Notes under the pieces: generated by a model
Database searches by the model: none
What the model was told of the DNA's origin: nothing
The model's input: the letters and a program-made list of their open reading frames with translations, nothing else
In this document: positions 1-4,999 of the stretch, in pieces
Position numbering within the stretch: position 1 is the stretch's first letter
Layout of the letters: each line of letters opens with the position of its first letter
NCBI GenBank assembly: GCA_011372335.1
Contig: DRSY01000106.1
Span: 1 to 5,013, forward strand
Direction: 5' to 3'
Length of the DNA stretch: 5,013 bases
Source of the DNA: Candidatus Woesearchaeota archaeon
GTDB lineage: Archaea; Nanobdellota; Nanobdellia; Woesearchaeales; SM23-78
Translations under genes and position numbers: made by a program

Positions 1-5
1 CATTT

Positions 6-12
6 GAGGTGG
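6..12 (+). promoter_or_regulatory. Shine-Dalgarno site that sets a TTG start
   Basis: The bases GAGGTGG match the archaeal anti-Shine-Dalgarno 3' end of 16S rRNA. They lie six bases before the TTG codon at 19-21. That spacing is close to ideal, so this TTG is favoured over the in-frame TTG at 4-6, which overlaps the site itself. The frame is open to the left edge of the window, so a start further upstream cannot be formally excluded. Confidence 0.65.
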
Positions 13-18
13 TTTTTC

Positions 19-1899
19 TTGGCAAAAAAGATAAGAGCTAAAAAAGTAGAGGCTGTGAAGAAGGAGAAGATATCAGAGTCCGGGGAACAAGGAAAAAATA
101 AGGAGGATAATGTTCTTAATAAGGAGCTCTCCAGAGTGGCTGAGCAGATCCCTGATGAAGCAAAAAAGAAGTTGGAGCAAATCAAGGATAAACTTGAGGC
201 TTTTAAAGACAAGCTTGTAAAGAAGTTCGAAGGTTATATCATGGGGGTCGCCTTGCTGCCTCCTGATAAAGAGGATGAGAAGAAGGAGAAGATTAATGTT
301 CTTGTACTCGTTGATGATACTGATTCGCATAAGATGAGCAAAGACGAGCTTAAAGATAGGCTGAGCGCGATTATTGATAAGATGGCAAAAGAAGTGGATG
401 AGAACCTGGCTCCTCACACAATCATACTAACAGAGGTATGGCAGTCTTGTTATGATGGTAAGTACGATATTCTTGAGATGATTGCTATGAGTGCTCCTGT
501 GCATGATACAGGTATGCTTGCTGCTATTAAGATAGCAGAGATTCATAAGAACATGGTGCTTAAGAAATTCGAGAAGTACATTGTGTCTTATGTGCTTGCA
601 GGCAGCCTTGTTCAAGGCAAAGCAACAGCTACGAGTGATATTGATGTGTTCGTGGTGATTGATGATACTGATGTTAAGAAGATGACACGGGCTGAGCTTA
701 AGGACAAGTTAAGAGCTATTATTATCGGTATGGGGATTGATGCGGGTAAGATCACTGGTATTGAAAACAAGCTTAACATTCAAGTCTACATACTCACAGA
801 CTTCTGGGAGGGTATAAAAGAGGCTAACCCGATATTCTTCACTTTCCTAAGAGATGGTATTCCTTTCTATGATAGAGGAATCTTTATGCCTTGGAAATTA
901 CTGCTTCAGATGGGTCGTATCAAGCCAAGCCCTGAAGCTATTGAGATGTTCATGAGCACAGGAGAACAGATGCTTGAGAGGATTAAGTTTAAGATAAGGG
1001 ATATTGGCATGGAGGATACTTTTTATGCGATTCTTACTCCAAGCCAGGCAGCTCTTATGATGTACGGGATTCCCCCACCAACTCCTAAGGAAACACCTGA
1101 GGTGATGACGGATATTTTTGTTAAGAAAGAGAAGCTCTTAGAAAAAGAGTATATTGACATCCTGAAAAGAAACATTGAGATTAGGAAGGAGCTTGAGCAT
1201 GGTATTAAGAAAGAGCTCACAGGCAGAGAAGTTGATGAGCTTGTAAAAGACGCTGAGAAGTATCTTAAACGTTTAAACGAGTTGTTTAAGGCTATTGAGA
1301 AGAAGAAAGAAGAGGAGAGTGTTCTTCATAACTATGAGAGTATAGTAACAGTGGTCAGAGATATTCTTAGGATGGAGGGTGTGGAGAAAGTCAAGGATAC
1401 AGATATGATAAGGATCTTTGAAGAGGAAGTAGTGCATAAAGGCTTAATACCTGAGAAGTATCTGAGAATGCTTAAAGAGATTGAGAAGGCAAAGAAGGAT
1501 TATGATGCTAAGAAGCTTACCAAAGCAGATGTGCATAATGTTCAGAGAGATTCAAGGGAACTATTAAGATTCCTTGTGGAGTACATCCAGAGGAAACGAG
1601 GATTAGAGTTGGAAAAGACTAAGATAAGGGTTAAGCATGGTAAGAAGTTCGGGGAAGTCGTGCTTCTGGGTAAGAAGGCTTTTATAATCCATGATATTGA
1701 TAACGAGGAGAAAGAGATATCAAAAGCAGATATCACCCCTGAAGGCTCATTAACAAATATCCAGCCGAGCTCTTTGGAGGAGTACGAGAAAGCCTTGACA
1801 GGTGTGGAAATGCCAGAGCGGGTCTTTATCAAGGAGCCTATCTTCGAGGATTTAAAGAAGTTGTTTGGTAGGGATGTTGAGATTCTTATTAACTACTGA
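19..1899 (+). CDS. Tandem nucleotidyltransferase (one degenerate, one intact) with HEPN-like helical region, function unknown
   Basis: About 626 residues from the TTG at 19; numbering below uses that start. Residues 1-66 are Lys/Glu-rich and probably helical or coiled-coil. Residues 67-166 and 180-289 are two related nucleotidyltransferase folds of the DNA polymerase beta superfamily. Copy 2 has an exact GS-x10-DxD signature (G195, S196, D207, D209), the form seen in minimal nucleotidyltransferases (MNT). Copy 1 has no Gly-Ser and carries Lys91/Asn93 where the aspartates should be, so it is probably a non-catalytic scaffold. Residues 303-395 and 432-528 are mostly helical and HEPN-like, with an R-x4-H motif (R389, H394). 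Residues 533-572 look strand-rich, and the tail to 626 is unassigned. Known MNT enzymes transfer nucleotides to protein, RNA or drugs; the substrate here cannot be read from sequence. No membrane segment or signal peptide is visible. The nucleotidyltransferase call is firm; HEPN is inferred from pattern only. Confidence 0.85.
   Translation: MAKKIRAKKVEAVKKEKISESGEQGKNKEDNVLNKELSRVAEQIPDEAKKKLEQIKDKLEAFKDKLVKKFEGYIMGVALLPPDKEDEKKEKINVLVLVDDTDSHKMSKDELKDRLSAIIDKMAKEVDENLAPHTIILTEVWQSCYDGKYDILEMIAMSAPVHDTGMLAAIKIAEIHKNMVLKKFEKYIVSYVLAGSLVQGKATATSDIDVFVVIDDTDVKKMTRAELKDKLRAIIIGMGIDAGKITGIENKLNIQVYILTDFWEGIKEANPIFFTFLRDGIPFYDRGIFMPWKLLLQMGRIKPSPEAIEMFMSTGEQMLERIKFKIRDIGMEDTFYAILTPSQAALMMYGIPPPTPKETPEVMTDIFVKKEKLLEKEYIDILKRNIEIRKELEHGIKKELTGREVDELVKDAEKYLKRLNELFKAIEKKKEEESVLHNYESIVTVVRDILRMEGVEKVKDTDMIRIFEEEVVHKGLIPEKYLRMLKEIEKAKKDYDAKKLTKADVHNVQRDSRELLRFLVEYIQRKRGLELEKTKIRVKHGKKFGEVVLLGKKAFIIHDIDNEEKEISKADITPEGSLTNIQPSSLEEYEKALTGVEMPERVFIKEPIFEDLKKLFGRDVEILINY
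217..885 (+). repeat. Internal tandem duplication of a nucleotidyltransferase domain
   Basis: Two protein-level repeats lie inside the large gene, at roughly 217-516 and 556-885. Both open with a K-K-F-E-x-Y-I motif. In the best-matching stretch, residues 98-119 of copy 1 against 214-235 of copy 2, 14 of 22 residues are identical, including DDTD and ELKD. Both copies continue with I-L-T-(E/D)-x-W. At the DNA level only short matches remain, for example a 14-base identity at 311-324 and 659-672. This points to an old duplication, not a recent one. Confidence 0.75.
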
Positions 1900-1920
1900 T
1901 TAACTCCTTTGAGCTTAACC

Positions 1921-1943
1921 TTTTTTTAACCAACACATTTTTT
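1921..1943 (+). terminator. Oligo-T termination tract after the nucleotidyltransferase gene
   Basis: A run of seven T (1921-1927) and one of six T (1938-1943) lie 21 to 44 bases after the stop codon. Archaeal RNA polymerase can terminate at U-tracts without a hairpin, so this is a plausible terminator. No strong stem precedes either run. The second run followed by ATA could instead be read as a weak TATA element. Confidence 0.45.
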
Positions 1944-1945
1944 AT

Positions 1946-1952
1946 AGGAGGT
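1946..1952 (+). other. Orphan Shine-Dalgarno-like sequence
   Basis: AGGAGGT is a full-strength match to the anti-Shine-Dalgarno sequence. No ATG, GTG or TTG lies at a usable distance downstream; the next bases read ATT ATT ATA GAG TTT TAA. The nearest start codon, at 2026, is over 70 bases away. It may be chance or a relic of a lost small gene. Confidence 0.35.
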
Positions 1953-1977
1953 ATTATTATAGAGTTTTAAGATTAAC

Positions 1978-1987
1978 TTTTTAAATA
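1978..1987 (+). promoter_or_regulatory. TATA box, probable promoter of the CBS/zinc-ribbon gene
   Basis: TTTTTAAATA resembles an archaeal TATA box. Transcription would be expected to start about 25 bases downstream, near 2008-2010. This leaves an A-rich leader of about 35 bases before the ATG at 2044, or about 17 before the one at 2026. No Shine-Dalgarno site is seen in that leader. An alternative TATA-like element lies at 1938-1946. Confidence 0.5.
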
Positions 1988-2043
1988 AAGCCGGATTTCT
2001 TCACGCACAAAAAGAAAAAAAACAAATGGTTTTTTTGTTTAAG

Positions 2044-2592
2044 ATGAAGACAGGTTACAAAGTCGGAGATGCTATGACCATCCATCCAGTCACAGTTAAT
2101 GAGGATACTACTCTGAAAGAATGCGCTGAGATCATGGCAGAGAAGCATGTTGGAAGCCTTCTCATAGAAGAGAAAGGTAGGGTCGTGGGTATTGTTACAG
2201 AGCAGGACTTAGTGAGAAAAGCAATAGCTAACCTTCTTGACCCTGCTAGTACTCCTGTTAAGAAAATCATGGAAAAAGAGCTTCTCACAATAAGCCCTGA
2301 TAAGGATATTTATGATGCTCTTAAGATTATGAGGGATTACAATATTAGGCATCTGCCTGTTGTTGATAAAGGTAGATTCGTGGGTTTCCTAACAATAAAG
2401 GATATTCTTAAGATTCAGCCCCAACTCTTTGACTTGATTGTTGAGAAATTTGAGCTCAGAGAAGAAGCAAGAAAACCCGTGTTCGGCGGAGAAGATACTG
2501 AAGGGGTGTGCGAGGTATGTGGTAATTACTCGGATAACCTAGAGGATGTTGATGGGCAGAAAGTCTGCCCTCAATGTAAGGATACCCTGTAA
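2044..2592 (+). CDS. CBS-domain pair protein with C-terminal zinc ribbon
   Basis: 182 residues from the ATG at 2044. The first CBS domain covers about residues 5-60 (opening V-G-D-A-M, ending V-V-G-I-V-T-E-Q-D-L). The second covers about 70-125 (M-E-K-E-L opening, V-G-F-L-T-I-K-D-I-L ending). A pair of CBS motifs forms a Bateman module, which typically binds AMP, ATP or other adenosyl ligands and acts as an energy-state sensor. Cysteines 156, 159, 175 and 178 form two CxxC knuckles of a zinc ribbon, a possible protein- or nucleic-acid-contact module. No catalytic domain is present, so a stand-alone regulator is likely, probably cytosolic. An in-frame ATG at 2026 would add six hydrophobic/basic residues (MVFLFK). 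The 2044 start is preferred because M-K-T-G-x-K-V-G-D-A-M is a natural opening for a CBS domain. The ligand and partner are unknown. Confidence 0.88.
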   Translation: MKTGYKVGDAMTIHPVTVNEDTTLKECAEIMAEKHVGSLLIEEKGRVVGIVTEQDLVRKAIANLLDPASTPVKKIMEKELLTISPDKDIYDALKIMRDYNIRHLPVVDKGRFVGFLTIKDILKIQPQLFDLIVEKFELREEARKPVFGGEDTEGVCEVCGNYSDNLEDVDGQKVCPQCKDTL

Positions 2593-2617
2593 GAAAACTC
2601 GGTTTGTTTTCATAAGC

Positions 2618-2627
2618 TTTATAAATA
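2618..2627 (+). promoter_or_regulatory. TATA box of the cis-prenyltransferase gene, leaderless
   Basis: TTTATAAATA is a near-consensus archaeal TATA box. Its centre is about 27 bases before the ATG at 2650, so transcription should start at or within a few bases of the start codon. No Shine-Dalgarno site precedes the ATG. Both facts fit a leaderless mRNA and an independent promoter for this gene, despite the close upstream CBS gene. Confidence 0.7.
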
Positions 2628-2649
2628 ATCTTCTTGTATTAATCTGAAA

Positions 2650-3363
2650 ATGAGTGGTGATAATAGGCTTCCCAGCCACATAGCTATTATCCCTGATGGG
2701 AATAGGAGGTATGCGAAGCAGAAAGGGAAGCCTCCATGGGAAGGTCATAGGATAGGAGCAAAGGTTTTTGAGAAGCTTCTTGAGTGGTGTAAAGAAGAGG
2801 GTATTAAAGAATTATCTTTCTGGGCTGCTAGTACTGAGAACTTGATGAGAGATAAGAGAGAAGTTGATTTCTTATTAGACTTATTTGATGAGTTCTGCGG
2901 TAGGTTCCTGCAAAGCTTTGAGCAAGGAAAGATTAAGGACAAGGTGAAGATACGGTTTATCGGAGAACTTGACAAACTCCCTGAAAAGCTCAGAGAGAAG
3001 ATGATGAAGATAACAGAGCTAACCAAGGATTATGATGATTACAGGCTTAACATACTTGTTAACTACGGGGGGAGATGGGAGATTACCCGTGCAGCTAGGA
3101 TGATTGCAAGAAAGGTTAAGAACAACGAGTTAAGTGTTGATGATATTACTCCTGAAGTATTCCAGGAGAATCTCTCGTTACAGAGCGAGCCTGACCTAAT
3201 TATTAGGACGAGCGAGCAGAGACTTAGCGGCTTACTCCCATGGCAGAGTATTTACAGTGAGCTTATCTTCTTAAAGAACAAGCACTGGCCTGAGTTCACC
3301 AAGGAGGACTTTAAGAAATGCTTGGAAGAGTATGCTAAGAGGAACAGGAGGTTCGGTAGATAA
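2650..3363 (+). CDS. uppS: Cis-prenyltransferase (undecaprenyl/dehydrodolichyl diphosphate synthase family)
   Basis: 237 residues, a normal length for the family. It adds isopentenyl diphosphate units in cis to an allylic diphosphate, making the long polyprenyl diphosphate that becomes the dolichol-type sugar carrier for archaeal glycosylation. Visible motifs: H-I-A-I-I-P-D-G-N-R-R at 10-20 with the catalytic Asp16; G-H-R at 32-34; S-T-E-N at 61-64; N-Y-G-G-R at 138-142; and D-L-I-I-R-T-S at 182-188 leading to R191, L-S and P-W-Q, with the conserved metal-binding Glu204 (Y-S-E-L). Oddities: the usual Gly between R-T-S and Glu is missing, giving R186-x4-R191 in place of R-x5-R, and the usual W-x-R-P after S-T-E-N reads L-M-R-D. 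No membrane segment is present, as expected for a peripheral enzyme. The ATG at 2650 is placed by the TATA box and the N-terminal motif. Product chain length cannot be told from sequence. Confidence 0.93.
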   Translation: MSGDNRLPSHIAIIPDGNRRYAKQKGKPPWEGHRIGAKVFEKLLEWCKEEGIKELSFWAASTENLMRDKREVDFLLDLFDEFCGRFLQSFEQGKIKDKVKIRFIGELDKLPEKLREKMMKITELTKDYDDYRLNILVNYGGRWEITRAARMIARKVKNNELSVDDITPEVFQENLSLQSEPDLIIRTSEQRLSGLLPWQSIYSELIFLKNKHWPEFTKEDFKKCLEEYAKRNRRFGR

Positions 3364-3365
3364 TC

Positions 3366-3382
3366 AAAAATAACCTTAAAAA
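3366..3382 (-). terminator. Oligo-T tracts ending the AMMECR1-domain gene
   Basis: Read on the minus strand, two runs of five T (3382-3378 and 3370-3366) follow the stop codon of the AMMECR1 gene by about 20 to 37 bases. They are plausible hairpin-free archaeal termination sites. They sit in the 39-base gap between two convergent genes. Confidence 0.4.
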
Positions 3383-3402
3383 TTATTCTTATTCCTTGAA
3401 TT

Positions 3403-3975
3403 CTATTTTTTCTTGAACTCCTTCTCACTGAAAATTATTGCTTGAAACCTATAAATCTTGTTATTCAAGTCTTTCCAGCAGTTAAAACTCATACCTGCTT
3501 TCTGGCATAAGCAGTTAAGAAAGGTCTCTGGGTTAAAGTTGTTCTCAACCGCTACTTGGGGTAATAATAAGCCTGAACCAAAAGGGCCTTCTAGTATCAA
3601 GCCATCTTTTCCTATCCTTATCTTCTCTAAGTACTCGTTAGGATGGCTTACTTTGATTTCCTCTGGGAGGGTTAGTACGGATATCTCAATATCTATGCTG
3701 CTAAGCTCATCCTCTGCTAATGGCGGGAATCTGGGGTCATGGAAAGCAGCGCTTCTAGCAGCCTCAACAACAGCGGTGTTTAAGGAGTAGACCGGCATTG
3801 GAAATCCTATGCATCCTCTTAGAACACCATGTTTGTGTAGGGTTACAAACACACCTCTCTTCTCAGAAAGATGTTTTACTTTTTCCAGAGTCGGCTTTTC
3901 TCCTTTAAAATAAGTCCTTATAGAGTCCCTTGCGAGTTCTAATAAGAGCTTCTTATCAGTAGTGCTTATCTCCAT
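3403..3975 (-). CDS. AMMECR1-domain protein
   Basis: 190 residues, essentially one AMMECR1 domain. Family marks include L-R-G-C-I-G at 52-57 with the invariant Cys55, H-D-P-R-F-P-P-L at 79-86, I-E-I-S-V-L at 96-101, L-L-L-P-Q-V-A at 136-142, then F-L-x2-C-x3-A-G at 152-161 and Y-R-F-Q-A at 175-179. The domain is widespread in archaea, some bacteria and eukaryotes (human AMMECR1). Its biochemical role is unsettled; in some prokaryotes it is encoded with MEMO-like and radical SAM proteins, neither of which is in this window. No signal peptide or membrane segment is seen. The gene lies 37 bases downstream of rpoL on the same strand, so it could be co-transcribed, but it also has a TATA-like element at the right distance. 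The last residues (E-F-K-K-K) are basic and run into the convergent intergenic gap. Family assignment is very secure; function is not. Confidence 0.93.
   Translation of the reverse strand: MEISTTDKKLLLELARDSIRTYFKGEKPTLEKVKHLSEKRGVFVTLHKHGVLRGCIGFPMPVYSLNTAVVEAARSAAFHDPRFPPLAEDELSSIDIEISVLTLPEEIKVSHPNEYLEKIRIGKDGLILEGPFGSGLLLPQVAVENNFNPETFLNCLCQKAGMSFNCWKDLNNKIYRFQAIIFSEKEFKKK
3406..3411 (+). terminator. Possible oligo-T terminator of the cis-prenyltransferase gene
   Basis: Six T lie on the plus strand 43 bases after the uppS stop, inside the 3' end of the convergent AMMECR1 gene, where they encode its terminal lysines. They could stop plus-strand transcription, but the tract may exist only because of the coding need. 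Low confidence. Confidence 0.3.
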
Positions 3976-3999
3976 CTAAACTAAGTGAATAAGAACGTG

Positions 4000-4007
4000 T
4001 TTTAATA
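4000..4007 (-). promoter_or_regulatory. Weak TATA-like element before the AMMECR1-domain gene
   Basis: On the minus strand TATTAAAA is centred about 28 bases before the ATG of the AMMECR1 gene, within the 37-base gap after rpoL. That spacing suits a leaderless transcript, and no Shine-Dalgarno site is present. The match to TATA consensus is modest in an AT-rich gap, so read-through from rpoL is equally possible. Confidence 0.4.
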
Positions 4008-4012
4008 GTTTT

Positions 4013-4288
4013 TTATTTAGCTTTTTTAAATAAGCTCAGAAAATCCTTGTTATGCTTCTTAAGCCGACTTGCAGCTGCTCTGAGCACTGTTTTTGCGTCT
4101 TTCTGACCATTAGTCTCAATTATGAACTTAGGAATGCCTATGAGGGGGTGTTCTATTCTGTAAGCCGCTGCTCTCACAGCACCATCCTTCCATAACTCTT
4201 TTTTCAGAGCATTACAAAAAGTATGGTCGGCTCCTACTAGCTCAAACACCATCCTCTTCTTGGTATGTTCATAAACTTTTAACTCCAT
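4013..4288 (-). CDS. rpoL: DNA-directed RNA polymerase subunit L (Rpb11/Rpo11 homologue)
   Basis: 91 residues, the usual size of the archaeal subunit. It pairs with subunit D to form the assembly platform of RNA polymerase, equivalent to the Rpb3/Rpb11 or bacterial alpha-dimer scaffold. The diagnostic stretches are G-A-D-H-T-F-C-N at 19-26 (family G-x-D-H-T-x-x-N), Y-R-I-E-H-P-L-I-G at 43-51, and the amphipathic C-terminal helix at about 63-78 (T-V-L-R-A-A-A-S-R-L) that packs against subunit D. The ATG at 4288 is fixed by the M-E-L-K-V opening strand and a TATA box 30 bases upstream. It lies between the METTL5-like methylase gene (93 bases upstream) and the AMMECR1 gene (37 bases downstream), all on the same strand. 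It is strong evidence that the DNA is archaeal. Confidence 0.96.
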   Translation of the reverse strand: MELKVYEHTKKRMVFELVGADHTFCNALKKELWKDGAVRAAAYRIEHPLIGIPKFIIETNGQKDAKTVLRAAASRLKKHNKDFLSLFKKAK

Positions 4289-4313
4289 TTTTACAACTCA
4301 GAGTAACAAAGGG

Positions 4314-4322
4314 TTTATAAAT
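4314..4322 (-). promoter_or_regulatory. TATA box of rpoL
   Basis: On the minus strand ATTTATAAA is centred about 30 bases before the rpoL ATG. Transcription should begin three or four bases before the start codon or at it, so the mRNA is leaderless or nearly so. No Shine-Dalgarno site lies between. An inverted repeat overlaps its upstream edge. Confidence 0.7.
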
Positions 4323-4342
4323 CTTTTTGTCAAGAAAGATTT
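4319..4342. repeat. Inverted repeat overlapping the rpoL TATA box
   Basis: Arms AAATCTTT (4319-4326) and AAAGATTT (4335-4342) are perfect 8-base inverted repeats separated by eight bases. On plus-strand RNA the stem could extend to ten pairs with one G-U and a GUCA loop. It overlaps the TATA box and the place where the TFB-recognition element would lie, so it could be an operator or a weak hairpin. AT-richness makes chance a real alternative. Confidence 0.4.
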
Positions 4343-4350
4343 TTATGCTC

Positions 4351-4356
4351 AAAAAA
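4351..4356 (-). terminator. Oligo-T tract ending the METTL5-like gene
   Basis: Read on the minus strand, six T follow the methylase stop codon by about 25 bases, and five more T follow at 4345-4340 with one interruption. This is a plausible archaeal U-tract terminator separating the methylase gene from the rpoL promoter. Confidence 0.4.
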
Positions 4357-4381
4357 CTTTTTTGTTTTTGTTTGTATAAAG

Positions 4382-4999
4382 TTATCTTTTCTTTATCCTC
4401 CAGAGACCTACCTTTATCTTCTCAATCTTTTTTTTGTGCTGAGGCATGCTCATCTTTAAAGGGAAATCATACTCCTTGTAATGCGTAATGCTAAAACCAT
4501 TATCCTTAACCACTTCGTCTATGTACTCCTTGGTGCTTGCCTTATGAAATGAATACACTACTCTGGATATGCTCATTGCTTTTAATAAGAAACTGGTATC
4601 TGCGCCTTCTTTTTTTGTGCCAAAAGGCGGGTTCATGATCACCACATCTGCTCTTTCATCAAACAGATTAATATCCCTGACTATGAAAACAACACCTAAT
4701 CTTTTTCCTGTTATTCCCTCTAAGAACTTCTTATTCTTCATTGCCAGATTCATGGCTTCTGTATCAATATCAACCAGAAAAGCTTTTCTTGCTCCTAATA
4801 ATAATGCTCCTAAGCCTAGGATGCCTGTGCCTGAGCCAAGATCTGCTATTATTTTATCTTTAATATCTCCTTGCATGTAAGCGAACCATAACACCTCGCC
4901 TGCTATTTCAGGGTCTGTTGGGTGTTGTTCTAATCGTAGAGAAGGCTTTGTGAATACTTCTAGTTGTGAGAGTAGTATGCTTAGCTCTTTCTTGGTCAT
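4382..4999 (-). CDS. METTL5-like RNA adenine-N6 methyltransferase
   Basis: 205 residues from the ATG at 4999. It is a single Rossmann-fold class I methyltransferase using S-adenosylmethionine. The N-terminus carries the family marks L-x-V-F (11-16 region) and L-E-Q-H-P-T at 23-28. Motif I, D-L-G-S-G-T-G, lies at 53-59, the SAM-ribose acidic strand V-D-I-D at 76-79, and the catalytic N-P-P-F-G motif of N6-adenine methylases at 123-127. Eukaryotic METTL5 methylates one adenosine near the decoding site of 18S rRNA with the partner TRMT112. The archaeal member, often listed as a predicted RNA methylase, is inferred to act on 16S rRNA. The basic C-terminus (residues ~188-205) could contact RNA. 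An in-frame GTG at 5005 would add two residues, and the frame is open to the right edge; the ATG is preferred because M-x-K-K-E-L fits the family opening. HemK-like protein methylation (also N-P-P-F/Y) is less likely given the N-terminal marks. Confidence 0.9.
   Translation of the reverse strand: MTKKELSILLSQLEVFTKPSLRLEQHPTDPEIAGEVLWFAYMQGDIKDKIIADLGSGTGILGLGALLLGARKAFLVDIDTEAMNLAMKNKKFLEGITGKRLGVVFIVRDINLFDERADVVIMNPPFGTKKEGADTSFLLKAMSISRVVYSFHKASTKEYIDEVVKDNGFSITHYKEYDFPLKMSMPQHKKKIEKIKVGLWRIKKR

Noticed and set aside
73..417. Open frame of 114 codons on the minus strand, hydrophobic in translation
   Set aside because: It mirrors the Lys/Glu-rich coding strand of the nucleotidyltransferase gene: AAG/GAG read backwards gives Leu/Phe, which imitates membrane segments.
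2020..2040. Possible hairpin AAACAAA/TTTGTTT over the 2026 ATG
   Set aside because: Seven pairs with only one G-C in a poly-A/poly-T setting would be very weak, and it is easily explained by low complexity plus Phe/Lys codons.
2026..2043. Six-residue N-terminal extension (MVFLFK) of the CBS protein as a signal or membrane anchor
   Set aside because: It is too short for either, and the CBS domain begins naturally at the ATG at 2044.
1900..2043. tRNA, small RNA or CRISPR-like content in the longest spacers (also 4289-4381)
   Set aside because: No cloverleaf, no repeated units and no GC-rich structured stretch is visible; the spacers hold only promoter- and terminator-like AT tracts.
3458..3790. 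Open frame of 110 codons on the plus strand
   Set aside because: It lies wholly antisense to the well-conserved AMMECR1-domain gene and has no recognisable family pattern, promoter or ribosome site.
4350..4364. 15-base odd palindrome CAAAAAACTTTTTTG
   Set aside because: With a one-base centre it cannot fold as a hairpin, and A-run/T-run adjacency is common in AT-rich spacers; only the oligo-T on the minus strand was kept.
4569..4880. Open frame of 103 codons on the plus strand
   Set aside because: It is the antisense shadow of the METTL5-like gene; its composition follows from the codons of that gene.
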